Made by a program: the position numbers and the translations under genes
NCBI GenBank assembly: GCA_016219375.1
Contig: JACRNC010000021.1
Span: 186,001-250,000, forward strand
DNA: 64,000 bases
Reading direction: 5' to 3'
Origin: Burkholderiales bacterium
GTDB lineage: Bacteria; Pseudomonadota; Gammaproteobacteria; Burkholderiales; Burkholderiaceae_C
Shown here: one piece after another, positions 52,610 to 60,794 of the stretch
How positions within the stretch are numbered: position 1 is the stretch's first letter
How the letters are laid out: each line of letters begins with the position of its first letter
The notes under the pieces: model-generated
Told to the model about the DNA's origin: nothing
What the model saw: the letters and a program-made list of their open reading frames with translations, nothing else
The model's database searches: none

Positions 52610-53287
52610 ATGAACCTGCCCGCCCCGTCGCTGATCGACGCCATCGACGCCCTGCTGCCGCAGACGCAGTGCACGCGCTGCGGCTACCCGGATTGCCGCA
52701 GCTATGCCGCAGCGGTGGCCGCCGGTGAGGCCGGCATCGGCCAGTGCCCGCCCGGGGGTGAAGAAGGCGTGCGTCGCCTGGCCGCTGCCACCGGCCGCGC
52801 GGTGGTGCCGCTGGACGCGGCGCATGGGCAGGAGGGCCCGCTGAAGCTGGCCGTGATCGACGAGGACTGGTGCATCGGCTGCACGCTGTGCATCAAGGCC
52901 TGCCCGGTGGATGCGGTGATGGGCACCAACAAGCGCATGCACACGGTGATCGGGCCGCTGTGCACCGGCTGCGAGCTGTGCGTGCCGGCCTGCCCGGTGG
53001 ACTGCATCGCCATGATCCCGGCGCATGCCGGCGAGCACCCGCCCACCGGCTGGGCCGCCTGGAGCCCGCAGCAGGCCGATGCAGCCCGCGCGCGCTACCT
53101 GGCGCGCGGCCAGCGCCTGGTGCGCGAAAAGCAGGAGCACGACGCCCGCCTGCAGGCCAAGGCCGAGCACAAGCTGGCCCATCTGGCCGAGGAAAGCCGG
53201 CTCACCGACCCGGTGGAGCTGGAGCGCAAGCGTGCGGTGATCGAGGCCGCGCTGGCCCGCGCCCGCCAGCGACGCGCCGCGGGCTGA
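52610..53287 (+). CDS. rnfB: RnfB/RsxB-like ferredoxin subunit (lone)
   Basis: The 225-residue protein starts with a 4Fe-4S motif, CTRCGYPDC...GIGQCPPGG, the N-terminal domain of RnfB. Two 4Fe-4S ferredoxin motifs, [12 protein letters not shown] and [12 protein letters not shown], follow, and then a charged helical C-terminus. It lacks the N-terminal membrane anchor of canonical RnfB. No other rnf/rsx subunits are in the window. In beta-proteobacteria such lone copies are common beside nth; they may donate electrons to Fe-S enzymes (inference). A GTG at 52607 is an alternative start. Confidence 0.88.
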   Translation: MNLPAPSLIDAIDALLPQTQCTRCGYPDCRSYAAAVAAGEAGIGQCPPGGEEGVRRLAAATGRAVVPLDAAHGQEGPLKLAVIDEDWCIGCTLCIKACPVDAVMGTNKRMHTVIGPLCTGCELCVPACPVDCIAMIPAHAGEHPPTGWAAWSPQQADAARARYLARGQRLVREKQEHDARLQAKAEHKLAHLAEESRLTDPVELERKRAVIEAALARARQRRAAG

Positions 53288-53331
53288 GGGCGTCGGCGTA
53301 TCGGCCGAAGCGGGTCGCCGACATCCTCGCC

Positions 53332-53386
53332 ACACCACCCGCACACCACCCGCACACCGCCCGCACACCGCCCGCACACCGCCCGC
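53332..53386. repeat. 11-bp tandem repeat, five units
   Basis: ACACCRCCCGC repeats five times in tandem: two units with A and three with G at the variable position. A sixth, diverged unit (AGCCTGCCCGC) extends to 53397. It lies in the gap between rnfB and nth, about 50 bp before the nth ATG. Confidence 0.85.
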
Positions 53387-53439
53387 AGCCTGCCCGCATG
53401 CGAGGGCCGGCCACGGCCTGCCGCCTACACTGCCCGCCC

Positions 53440-54078
53440 ATGAAAGCGCGCGACATCGAGCCCTTCTTTGCCACGCTGCAGGCGGCCAATCCGGAGCCGA
53501 AGACCGAGCTGGAATACGCCACGCCGTTCGAGCTGCTGACCGCCGTGCTGCTGTCGGCCCAGGCCACGGACGCGGGCGTCAACAAGGCCACGCGCCGGCT
53601 CTTCCCGGTGGCCAACACGCCGCAGGCCATCCTGGATCTGGGCGAAGAAGGCCTGTGCGACTACATCAAGACCATTGGCCTGTACCGCAGCAAGGCGCGC
53701 CACCTGCTGGCCACCTGCCGCATCCTGGTGGAGCAGCACGGCGGCGAGGTGCCGCGCACCCGCGAGCAGCTGGAGGCCCTGCCCGGCGTGGGCCGCAAGA
53801 CGGCCAACGTGGTGCTCAACGTGGCCTTCGGCGAGCCGACGATGGCGGTGGATACGCACATCTTCCGCGTCAGCAACCGCACCGGCCTGGCGCCGGGCAA
53901 GACGCCGCTGGAGGTGGAGCCCAAGCTGCTCAAGCGCGTGCCCGAGCCCTATCGACTGCATGCCCACCACTGGCTGATCCTGCACGGCCGCTACATCTGC
54001 GTGGCGCGCAAGCCGCGCTGCTGGGAATGCCCGGTGGCCACGTGGTGCGACTACCGCCCCAAGACGCCCGCGCCATGA
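53440..54078 (+). CDS. nth: endonuclease III
   Basis: Nth is a bifunctional DNA glycosylase/AP lyase that removes oxidised pyrimidines. The 212-residue protein has FELLTAVLLSAQATDAGVNKAT, and the helix-hairpin-helix LPGVGRKTANVVLNVAF with catalytic Lys. The catalytic Asp is in AVDTHIFRVSNRTG. The [4Fe-4S] ligands C-x6-C-x2-C-x5-C are at CVARKPRCWECPVATWC. The ATG lies 8 bp after TACACT with no Shine-Dalgarno. Its stop overlaps the btuF ATG by 4 bp. Confidence 0.96.
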   Translation: MKARDIEPFFATLQAANPEPKTELEYATPFELLTAVLLSAQATDAGVNKATRRLFPVANTPQAILDLGEEGLCDYIKTIGLYRSKARHLLATCRILVEQHGGEVPRTREQLEALPGVGRKTANVVLNVAFGEPTMAVDTHIFRVSNRTGLAPGKTPLEVEPKLLKRVPEPYRLHAHHWLILHGRYICVARKPRCWECPVATWCDYRPKTPAP

Positions 54079-55202
54079 AGCCCCGGGCCGCGCACCGGCC
54101 GGCGCGCCCGCCACGCGCGGCGCCGCCGGCAAGAAGGTCGGTGGCCGCGCTGCTCGCCTGCCTGGCTCTGGGCGCGGGCTGGGGGGGCGGCATGGCTTCG
54201 CCCGGCGCATCGGGTGCCCCGGTCGGCGTATCGGCGGTGCGGCCCGCGTTGGCTGCATCGCCCAGGTCACCCGTATCGGCCGGATCACCCGTATCACCGG
54301 TACCGCCCGCACAAGCCGCCGGGCGCCCACCCGCGGCCGGCGTTGCGGCAGCGGCCCTCCATGCGGCCCGGCCCGCATCGCCCGCCAGCCCGGCTGCCGA
54401 GCTGCTCACCACCCCGCCCCCCGCCCTGCCCCGCCCGGCGCGGCGCATCGTCAGCCTGGCGCCGCATCTGACCGAGCTGGTGTTCGCCGCCGGCGGGGGC
54501 AGCCGCCTGGTCGGCGTGGGCCGCTACAGCGATTACCCGCCGCAGGCGCGCGGGCTGCCGGTGGTGGGCGATGCCTTCGCGATCAACCTGGAGGCCGTGG
54601 CCCGCCTGCAGCCGGACCTGATCCTGGTCTGGCAGTCGGCCCTGCCGCCGCGCCAGCGCGAGCGGCTGCGCCGGCTGGGCGTGCCGGTGTGGGAGTCGGA
54701 GATCCACACGGTGGAGGAGCTGGCCGCCACGTTGCGCGCGCTGGGCCGGTTGATGGGCACGCCGCAGGGCGACACGGCAGCGGCGGCCCTGCTGGCGCGA
54801 TGGTCGGCGCTGAAGCAGACCTATGGCGCGCGGGCGCCGGTGCGGGTCTTCTACCAGGTGTGGGATGCGCCGCTGATGACGATCAACGACCGGCACCTGA
54901 TCGGCTCGGCCATCCGCGCCTGCGGCGGCGTCAACCCCTTCGGGTCCTTGCCGCCGCTGACGCCCACGGTGTCATGGGAGGCGGCGGTACAGGCCGATCC
55001 TCAGCTGGTTGCGGCAGCCACGGTGGAGCTGGGCCTGCTGCGCCGCTCCTGGGCCCGCTTTGCGCAGGTGGACGCCGTGCGCAACGGCCAGGTCGTGGGC
55101 CTGCCGGCCGATCTGCTGACCCGAATGGGGCCGCGCTTCATCGACGGGGCGCAGGTGCTGTGCGCGGCCATCGACGCCGCGCGCCGGGCCGCTGCGCCGT
55201 GA
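54075..55202 (+). CDS. btuF: periplasmic cobalamin-binding protein (BtuF-like)
   Basis: The 375-residue protein has a signal peptide (SVAALLACLALGAGW), then an Ala/Pro/Ser-rich stretch to about residue 118. The periplasmic-binding fold starts RRIVSLAPHLTELVFAAGGGSRLVGVGRYSDYPPQARGLP. PDLILVWQSALPP and ACGGVNPFGSL follow, matching BtuF. Its partners btuB, btuC and btuD lie convergently downstream under a B12 riboswitch. btuF itself is coupled to nth by a 4-bp overlap, and no riboswitch precedes it. Confidence 0.88.
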   Translation: MKPRAAHRPARPPRAAPPARRSVAALLACLALGAGWGGGMASPGASGAPVGVSAVRPALAASPRSPVSAGSPVSPVPPAQAAGRPPAAGVAAAALHAARPASPASPAAELLTTPPPALPRPARRIVSLAPHLTELVFAAGGGSRLVGVGRYSDYPPQARGLPVVGDAFAINLEAVARLQPDLILVWQSALPPRQRERLRRLGVPVWESEIHTVEELAATLRALGRLMGTPQGDTAAAALLARWSALKQTYGARAPVRVFYQVWDAPLMTINDRHLIGSAIRACGGVNPFGSLPPLTPTVSWEAAVQADPQLVAAATVELGLLRRSWARFAQVDAVRNGQVVGLPADLLTRMGPRFIDGAQVLCAAIDAARRAAAP

Positions 55203-55217
55203 TCCGCCGGACGCCGA

Positions 55218-55391
55218 TCAGAGCGACGGATCCTTGGTGCGCGTGCGCGTCACGCCGGTCAGGATGCCCAGGCCCAGCAGGATGACGCTGGCAATCGCCA
55301 CATAGGTCTGCGGCACGCCTGCGGCCACCAGGGCCCAGGCCACACCGATGATGAAGATGGCAAAGCCGACGAGGTAGATCGCAAACGACAT
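55218..55391 (-). CDS. small two-helix membrane protein
   Basis: The 57-residue protein consists of two hydrophobic segments, FAIYLVGFAIFIIGVAWALVAAG and YVAIASVILLGLGILTGV, and a basic tail TRTRTKDPSL. An AAGGAG 6 bp before the ATG supports translation. Such short proteins are common in beta-proteobacteria and have no assigned function. It lies between the btuF stop and btuD, on the btuD strand. Confidence 0.7.
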   Translation of the reverse strand: MSFAIYLVGFAIFIIGVAWALVAAGVPQTYVAIASVILLGLGILTGVTRTRTKDPSL

Positions 55392-55474
55392 GCGGTGCTC
55401 CTTGTTCTGGTCCGGCGGCATGCAGCCGCCACGCCGACAGGCGGCAAGGCACGTGCCGCCGGGCCGGCTGCCCG

Positions 55475-56401
55475 TCAGGCCAGGGGGATCCAGGCGCCGC
55501 CGGCCGGGCGCCAGTCGCAGCCATAGACCGCGCGCAGCATGGGCGTGGTCAGCATGGCCTTCACCGGCCCGGCATGCCAGCGGCCATCGCCGAGCAGGGC
55601 CAGCACATGCGTGGCCACGGCAGCCACCCAGTTGACGTCATGGGCGCTGAAGACCGCAGCGCGATCGTGCATCCCGCGCGATGCACGCCGGCCCCCCAGC
55701 GCGCCTGAGACATCGTCGCCGCCGGCCGCGACCGATGTGCCCGCCCCGTGCGGCACGTGGCGGCGCAGCACCTGCGCCACCTGCGCTTGGTGCGCGGGAT
55801 CCTGGAAGGCGACCGGCTCGTCCAGCAGCCACAGCCGCGCGCCCTGCACCAGCACCTGGGCCAGGGCCACGCGCTGGCGCTCGCCGCCGGACAGGCTGCG
55901 CGCGTCGCGGCGCAGCAGCGCGCCGGCATCCAGCTCGTCCAGCGCCTGCTGCGCGCTCAGCCCCGCGTCGCTGCAGCGCGAAAGCTCCAGCAGCCGCGAC
56001 ACCGACAGGCGGAAGCGGTCCTGCGCCTGCTGCGGCATCCACGCGCGGTGGGCCGCGGCATCCAGCGCGTCCCATTCATCCAGCGCCCGGCCGGCCCAGA
56101 CCACGCTGCCAGCGGCCGGCGCATGCAGCCCGGCCAGCGTGCGCAGCAGCGTGGACTTGCCCGCCGCATTGCGGCCGATGACGGCCCAGCGCTCGCCGCC
56201 GCGGATGGTCCAGTCCAGGCCGGCGATGAGCGCGCCCGCCGTGCCGCCCGCAGCCGCGCCGGCCTCTGTGGCGCCGCCGGCCATCCCGCCCGGGCGGCGC
56301 ACCGCCACGCCGCGCAGCTCGGCGAGAAGGGCCGTCGCCCCCCGGGGCCATGCCGCAGGCGGGGTGGCGCCCGCCGTGCGGGGGCCGTGCGCGCGGCTCA
56401 C
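55475..56401 (-). CDS. btuD: cobalamin ABC transporter ATP-binding protein (BtuD-like)
   Basis: The 308-residue ATPase has Walker A GRNAAGKSTLLRTLAG, the signature LSGGERQRVALAQ, Walker B LWLLDEPVAFQD and an H-loop in VFSAHDVNW. Two low-complexity Ala/Gly stretches interrupt it, near residues 36-52 and between Walker B and the H-loop. The start is a GTG at 56401 whose GTGA overlaps the btuC stop, so the two are translationally coupled. It follows btuC in the riboswitch-controlled operon. Confidence 0.9.
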   Translation of the reverse strand: MSRAHGPRTAGATPPAAWPRGATALLAELRGVAVRRPGGMAGGATEAGAAAGGTAGALIAGLDWTIRGGERWAVIGRNAAGKSTLLRTLAGLHAPAAGSVVWAGRALDEWDALDAAAHRAWMPQQAQDRFRLSVSRLLELSRCSDAGLSAQQALDELDAGALLRRDARSLSGGERQRVALAQVLVQGARLWLLDEPVAFQDPAHQAQVAQVLRRHVPHGAGTSVAAGGDDVSGALGGRRASRGMHDRAAVFSAHDVNWVAAVATHVLALLGDGRWHAGPVKAMLTTPMLRAVYGCDWRPAGGAWIPLA

Positions 56402-57345
56402 CGCCGCCCCTCTTGGATCAGGAAGCCGATGAACACCGGCGCGCCCACCAGCGCCATCACCGCCCCTACGGGCAGCTCCAGCGGCGGCGCCACGCTGCGC
56501 GCCAGCCAGTCGGCCGCCACCAGCAGCGCCGCGCCGCCCAGCGGCGCCATCCAGGCCTGGTCGGCCGTGCGCTCCACACCGGCCAGGCGCAGCGCATGCG
56601 GCACCACCAGGCCGACGAAGCCGATCGCCCCGGCCACCGCCACGGCGCAGGCCGCAGCCAGCGCGCCGGCCACGAGCAGCGCGGCGCGCAGCGCGCGCAC
56701 CGGCTCGCCCAGCACGGCCGCGGCTTCGCTGCCCAGCATCAGGCGGTCCACAGAGCGGGCGCGCAGGGCCAGCAGCACGGCCAGCAGCACGGCCAGCCCC
56801 AGGCACAGCCCGCGATCGTCGGCGCCGGACAGGTCGCCCACCAGCCAGAACACCGCGCCGCGCAGCTGCGCATCGGGCGTGAGCGTGAGCAGCAGCGTGC
56901 TGGCCGCGCCGCACAGCGCAGCCAGCATCGCGCCCACCAGGATCAGGCGCGACGACGCCTCGTCCACCGCGGCCAGCGCCGGCCGCGCCAGCAGCAGCAG
57001 CACCGCAGACGAGGCCAGCGCGCCCAGCCCCGCGCCCCACCACAGCGACAACCCGAGCAGCAGCGCCGACAGCGCCCCCACCGCGGCGCCGCCCGAGGTG
57101 CCCAGCACATATGGGTCGGCCAGCGGGTTGCGCAGCACCACCTGCATGGCCAGCCCCGACAGCGCCAGCAGCGCGCCCACGCCGGCCGCAGCCAGCAGCC
57201 GCTGCCCGCGCAGCGGCCACCACAGGCCGTCGGGCAACGCGGGGCCGGCCAGCATGGCCAGCACCGCGATGCCCACCGCCGCGGCCACCAGGGCCACGCG
57301 GGTGCGGTCTTCACGCACTGGGGGGCGGGACATGCGCCGCATCAT
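56398..57345 (-). CDS. btuC: cobalamin ABC transporter permease (BtuC/FecCD-like)
   Basis: The 315-residue inner-membrane permease has about nine or ten hydrophobic helices. FecCD/BtuC motifs include RLLAAAGVGALLALSGLAMQVVLRNPLADPYVLGTSGGA, LMLGSEAAAVLGEPVRALR, AGAIGFVGLVVPHALRLAG and PLELPVGAVMALVGAPVFIGFLI. I chose the ATG at 57345 because AAGAAGG lies 10 bp upstream; ATGs at 57342 and 57333 are alternatives. It lies 17 bp after btuB and overlaps btuD by 4 bp. Confidence 0.9.
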   Translation of the reverse strand: MMRRMSRPPVREDRTRVALVAAAVGIAVLAMLAGPALPDGLWWPLRGQRLLAAAGVGALLALSGLAMQVVLRNPLADPYVLGTSGGAAVGALSALLLGLSLWWGAGLGALASSAVLLLLARPALAAVDEASSRLILVGAMLAALCGAASTLLLTLTPDAQLRGAVFWLVGDLSGADDRGLCLGLAVLLAVLLALRARSVDRLMLGSEAAAVLGEPVRALRAALLVAGALAAACAVAVAGAIGFVGLVVPHALRLAGVERTADQAWMAPLGGAALLVAADWLARSVAPPLELPVGAVMALVGAPVFIGFLIQEGRR

Positions 57346-57361
57346 GCACAAGGCGCCTTCT

Positions 57362-59413
57362 TCAGAAGCGCCGCGTCAGGCTCACGCGCCAGATGCGGCC
57401 GGGGTCGGGGTAGATGCCGCCTGTCGCGCACTTGAAGGCGCTGCCGTAGCTGTCGTCGTCCAGCAGGTTGGAGGCCGCCACGGCCCACTCCCAGCCGCCA
57501 GCGTTGAGCGCATAGCGCAGGTCCAGCGACGTGGCCGACGGCACGCGCCGGCTGCAGCTGTTGTCGCGGTCATCGGCGATGCGCATGGCCGCGCGGTACT
57601 GCGCGCCCAGCTCGATGCGCTGGTGCTCATCCAGCGCCCAACCCAGGCGCACGCTGCCGCTGCGCGGCGCGGCCAGCGGCAGCTCGCGCCCGGCGTTGGG
57701 CCCCGAGCGGAAGGTGGCATCCAGCCATTGCCATGCACCCGACAGCTCGAAGCCACGCCCCAGCTGCCAGGAGCCGTCGAGCTCCACGCCCTTGCGGCGC
57801 GTCGCATCCAGGTTGACGTTGGTGCAGAAGAGGCCGCCCAGGGTGTAGCAGGCCACTTCGTCGTCGGTGTTCTGGCGGAAGACGCGCACGGCAGCCTGCC
57901 AGGTGGCCGCGGCCCGCTTGGCGCCGATCTCCACGTCGCGGTTGGTCTGGGGCTTCAGCGGCTCGGCCAGATAGCGGTTGTCGTCCACGTTGGGCAGGCG
58001 GTAGGACTGCGCCCAGCGCACATAGGCATCCCAGCCCGGCGCCAGCGTCTGGCTGAGCGCCGCCTCGCGCGCATGCAGGCTGCGGTCGCTGGCCCAGGGC
58101 GCGTAGCCGCGCGAGGACTGCTCGATGGACTCCTGGCGCAGGCCCAGCGACAGCCGGGTCAGCGTGGGCAGCGTCCAGTCGCTCTGGATGAAGGCCGCGC
58201 GGCCCGACTGCCGAGCGCGCTCGCCATCGCTGCTGCTGAACTGCCAGCCGGTCAGGTCCGCGCCGACGGTGGTGGTCTGGCTGGCACGGCCCACCGCACT
58301 GGTGTAGCCCACGCGCGGCGTGAGCTGCCAGCCGTCGGCCTGCTGGTCAGCCTGGTAGCTGTAGGCCGCGTAGTAGGCGCTGCTGGTGCGCGAACGCGCC
58401 GCCGCATCCAGTTGCGTCCGCCAGCCGCCCTGCGCCCATTCCAGCGCGGCGGTGTAGCGCTCCAGCCGCGAGCGGCCGCGGTCGCCGGGCGTGGTCGATT
58501 GCCGCGGGTCGGCGTCGAACTGGGCATAGCTCAGCGAGCCCGGCAGCCCGCCGCTGGCATCGTCCACATGCATGCGCAGCGTGGCGCTCAGCGGGCCCTG
58601 CTGGGCGCGCACGCCGATGGACACGGTGTCCTCGCGCAGGTCGGCGTTGTCACGCCAGCCGTCGGTCTTGAGGCCGCGCGCCTGCAGGTCGAAGCCGGCC
58701 TGCTGCGTGCCGGCGTTGAGCGCCAGCTGCGCCTCGCGGCCGCCGTCGGTCTCGGCGGCCAGCGTCACGGCGCCGGACAGCGCACCGGCCGCATCCGCTG
58801 CGGGCCGCTTGAGGATGATGTTGATCACCCCGCCCGAGGCGCCCTCGCCCCACAGCACGCTGGCGCCGCCGCGCACGATCTCGATGCGCTCGATCATCCC
58901 GGCCGGGATGGACGACAGCCGCGCCGAGAGCTGCTCGTTCTCGCTGATGCGTACGCCATCCACCAGCACCACAAGGTTGTTGGACGCCGTCTCGCCGTGG
59001 CCGCGCAGGTCCAGGATGGGCTCGCGGCCCAGGCCCAGCGAGGCCCGCGCCGGCACACCGCCCAGCTTGCGCACGGCTTCGTTGGCGTCCGACACGCCCG
59101 AGCGCTCGATGGCCTGGGCGGTGATCAAGGTGGCACCGATGGGCGCCGTCTGCAGCGGCTGCAGGCTGCGCGAGGCGCTGACAATGACCGGCTCCAGCGG
59201 CGACTGGTCAGCAGGCTGGGCCGACGCCGGGGCAGCCGGCGAAGCGGGCACCTGCTGCGCCTGCGCCGGGCCCAGCAGGGCCAGCGCCGCCGCCAGGGCC
59301 AGCGCCTTCAGCGGCGCGCCGGCCGGGTCGATGCAGACGAGCGAGCACACACCGCTGCGGCAGTCGGCCGCGGCGGCACCGGGCGCGCGATGCGCCGAGC
59401 AAGGGAAAGACAT
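57362..59413 (-). CDS. btuB: TonB-dependent outer-membrane cobalamin receptor (BtuB-like)
   Basis: The 683-residue precursor has a signal peptide (ALALAAALALLGPAQAQ) and a TonB-box-like EPVIVSAS. A plug domain (ITAQAIERSGVSDANEAVRKLGGV, DGVRISENEQLSARLSSIPAGMIERIEIVRGGASVLWGEGASGGVINIIL) and a beta-barrel follow, ending in the outer-membrane signature Phe (VSLTRRF). The N-terminus is longer than usual before the signal peptide, so the start at 59413 is uncertain. A cobalamin riboswitch ends 88 bp upstream, which identifies vitamin B12 as the substrate. Confidence 0.92.
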   Translation of the reverse strand: MSFPCSAHRAPGAAAADCRSGVCSLVCIDPAGAPLKALALAAALALLGPAQAQQVPASPAAPASAQPADQSPLEPVIVSASRSLQPLQTAPIGATLITAQAIERSGVSDANEAVRKLGGVPARASLGLGREPILDLRGHGETASNNLVVLVDGVRISENEQLSARLSSIPAGMIERIEIVRGGASVLWGEGASGGVINIILKRPAADAAGALSGAVTLAAETDGGREAQLALNAGTQQAGFDLQARGLKTDGWRDNADLREDTVSIGVRAQQGPLSATLRMHVDDASGGLPGSLSYAQFDADPRQSTTPGDRGRSRLERYTAALEWAQGGWRTQLDAAARSRTSSAYYAAYSYQADQQADGWQLTPRVGYTSAVGRASQTTTVGADLTGWQFSSSDGERARQSGRAAFIQSDWTLPTLTRLSLGLRQESIEQSSRGYAPWASDRSLHAREAALSQTLAPGWDAYVRWAQSYRLPNVDDNRYLAEPLKPQTNRDVEIGAKRAAATWQAAVRVFRQNTDDEVACYTLGGLFCTNVNLDATRRKGVELDGSWQLGRGFELSGAWQWLDATFRSGPNAGRELPLAAPRSGSVRLGWALDEHQRIELGAQYRAAMRIADDRDNSCSRRVPSATSLDLRYALNAGGWEWAVAASNLLDDDSYGSAFKCATGGIYPDPGRIWRVSLTRRF

Positions 59414-59500
59414 GGGGAAAGCAAGACAGGAAGATCAGCGCCGGCCCTGCCACCCGCAGGCCCATCGCGACATGGCCGGCTGTGCAGCCGGCCCCCTGTT

Positions 59501-59705
59501 GGCCGGTATCCGGGCTGACCGACCCACCCCAGTCGCCTTCCCAAGGCGGATTGCCTCAGTGGCTTGAGTGACTGGAGCCAAGACGTGCTGTTGCCGCTCA
59601 CGTCTCGTCGGCTGACCGTTGCGGGGGCAGCGCAGGCGGGGCCGTGTGCCGAGGGGTCGGCGGCCTTCCTGCTTCCCGTTTAACGGCACCGGCGGAACAC
59701 CGGTG
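59501..59705 (-). promoter_or_regulatory. cobalamin (B12) riboswitch
   Basis: Read on the minus strand, the conserved blocks occur in order: GGTGCCGTTAAACGGGAAGC, CTGCCCCCGCAACGGT, CAAGCCACTG (B12 box), GGGAAGGCG and finally AGCCCGGATACCGGCC. It lies upstream of btuB and should turn off btuB-btuC-btuD when adenosylcobalamin is bound. A GGCCGGCTG/CAGCCGGCC hairpin just downstream (about 59474-59493) may be its expression platform. Confidence 0.95.
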
Positions 59706-59785
59706 CGCGCACCAACGGCGGGCATTGTAGGTGGGGCCCACGCCTACAATCCCGGCTTTCTTTCGTCGGACGGCGAGCGACAACG

Positions 59786-60019
59786 ATGGCCAAGATCGAA
59801 GACCTGGTCGAACGCGTGGAGCGGCTGCTGCTGCGCCACGAGGAACTGCAGCGCACCAATGCGCTGCTGGCGCAGCAGCTCGCCCAGGTCAGCGCCGAGC
59901 GCGATTCGCTGCGCTCGCGCCTGTCGGCCGCGCGCGCGCGCATCGACGCCCTGATCGACCGCCTGCCCGCCGGCTCGGTGCCGGCCTCTGACGACCCCGC
60001 CGGATCGGAGCGCGCATGA
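59786..60019 (+). CDS. ZapB-like small coiled-coil protein upstream of zapA
   Basis: The 77-residue protein is almost entirely coiled coil (KIEDLVERVERLLLRHEELQRTNALLAQQLAQVSAERDSLRSRL). It matches the small proteins (I recall TIGR02449) encoded next to zapA in proteobacteria and probably helps organise the division ring, by analogy with ZapB. A TACAAT (59744-59749) provides a promoter about 37 bp before the ATG. It overlaps zapA by 4 bp (ATGA). Confidence 0.85.
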   Translation: MAKIEDLVERVERLLLRHEELQRTNALLAQQLAQVSAERDSLRSRLSAARARIDALIDRLPAGSVPASDDPAGSERA

Positions 60020-60342
60020 AGCAGATCGAAGTCACCATCATGGGCAACAGCTACGTGCTGGGCTGCCCCGAAGGCGGCGAGCGCCTGCTGCAGGAGGCCG
60101 TGGCTCGCGTGGACCGCGAGATGTGCGCCATCCGCGACGCCGGCAAGATCAAGGCGCGCGAGCGCATCGCCGTGCTGGCCGCGCTGAACCTGGCCTACGC
60201 GCTGGCCCAGCTGGGCAGCCAGTCGCCCGCACCGTCGCGCAGCGAGGCCAGCGCCGAAGAAGCCGATGCCTTCCGTGCCAACCTGGATCACCTGCTGCGC
60301 CGCCTGGACATGGCGCTGGAGCAGGACGGCCACCTGATCTGA
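60016..60342 (+). CDS. zapA: cell division protein ZapA
   Basis: ZapA binds and bundles FtsZ filaments. The 108-residue protein has the ZapA pattern KQIEVTIMGNSYVLGCPEGGERLLQEAVARVDREM, then GKIKARERIAVLAALNLAYAL and a C-terminal coiled coil (LDHLLRRLDMALEQDG). It is translationally coupled to the ZapB-like gene. 6S RNA follows 130 bp downstream, the conserved zapA-ssrS neighbourhood. Confidence 0.94.
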   Translation: MKQIEVTIMGNSYVLGCPEGGERLLQEAVARVDREMCAIRDAGKIKARERIAVLAALNLAYALAQLGSQSPAPSRSEASAEEADAFRANLDHLLRRLDMALEQDGHLI

Positions 60343-60471
60343 GCGCTGAGCACAGCCCTGCGGCAGCCGCCTAGCACCAAGCCGCGACGGCCCACAAGGC
60401 AAGCCGAGAAAACCGCACGCGGCCTGCTGCATTTCCACTGGCGCGCAAGAAGCCGCTGCCTACAATGGACT

Positions 60472-60650
60472 CGTCCGTCGCGTTCTTTGGAAGCCAAGTA
60501 TTTCCTTGAACCGATGCTCTACGAGCAAGGGCTTGGAAGATTGCTCGGCTGGTGTGATCGTCTCGCGTCAGATGAACCCGAAGCCTTGCTGACCTCGCCC
60601 ACCTGAATCCACCTGGGTTCAGGAATGAGGTAACCGGCTCGCGGCGGACC
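60472..60650 (+). ncRNA. ssrS: 6S RNA
   Basis: 6S RNA binds and inhibits sigma-70 RNA polymerase in stationary phase. The ends pair (GTCCGTCGCG at 60473-60482 with CGCGGCGGAC at 60640-60649). Inside are sequences typical of the family: CCTTGAACCGATGCTC in the 5' half, and CACCTGAATCCACCTGGGTTCAGG and AGGTAACCGGCTC in the 3' half. TACAAT at 60461-60466 gives a transcript start near 60473. It follows zapA, as in many proteobacteria; fau/ygfA, its usual downstream partner, is absent. Confidence 0.9.
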
Positions 60651-60661
60651 CTTATCGCAAG

Positions 60662-60696
60662 AACGGCTGCCTGGGGTGACCCGGCAGCCGTTTTTC
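60662..60696 (+). terminator. rho-independent terminator after 6S RNA
   Basis: AACGGCTGCC/GGCAGCCGTT form a 10-bp stem around TGGGGTGACCC-type loop sequence, followed by TTTTTCTT. It lies 12 bp beyond the 6S RNA end. Confidence 0.85.
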
Positions 60697-60794
60697 TTGG
60701 GGCGAGGCCGGCGAGGCCTGTCGATGCGCTGCCCGCATCCGCCGGCCCAGTGCGCCGCGTCGCTCGGCCCCTGCTTCGCGCAGTCCCCGCGTTC

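Noticed and set aside
53332-53397. CRISPR array in the repeats before nth
   Set aside because: Units are 11 bp, directly tandem and without spacers; this is a minisatellite.
55748-59518. 1256-codon open frame opposite btuD-btuC-btuB
   Set aside because: Antisense shadow; the other strand has clear ABC, permease and TonB-receptor motifs plus a riboswitch.
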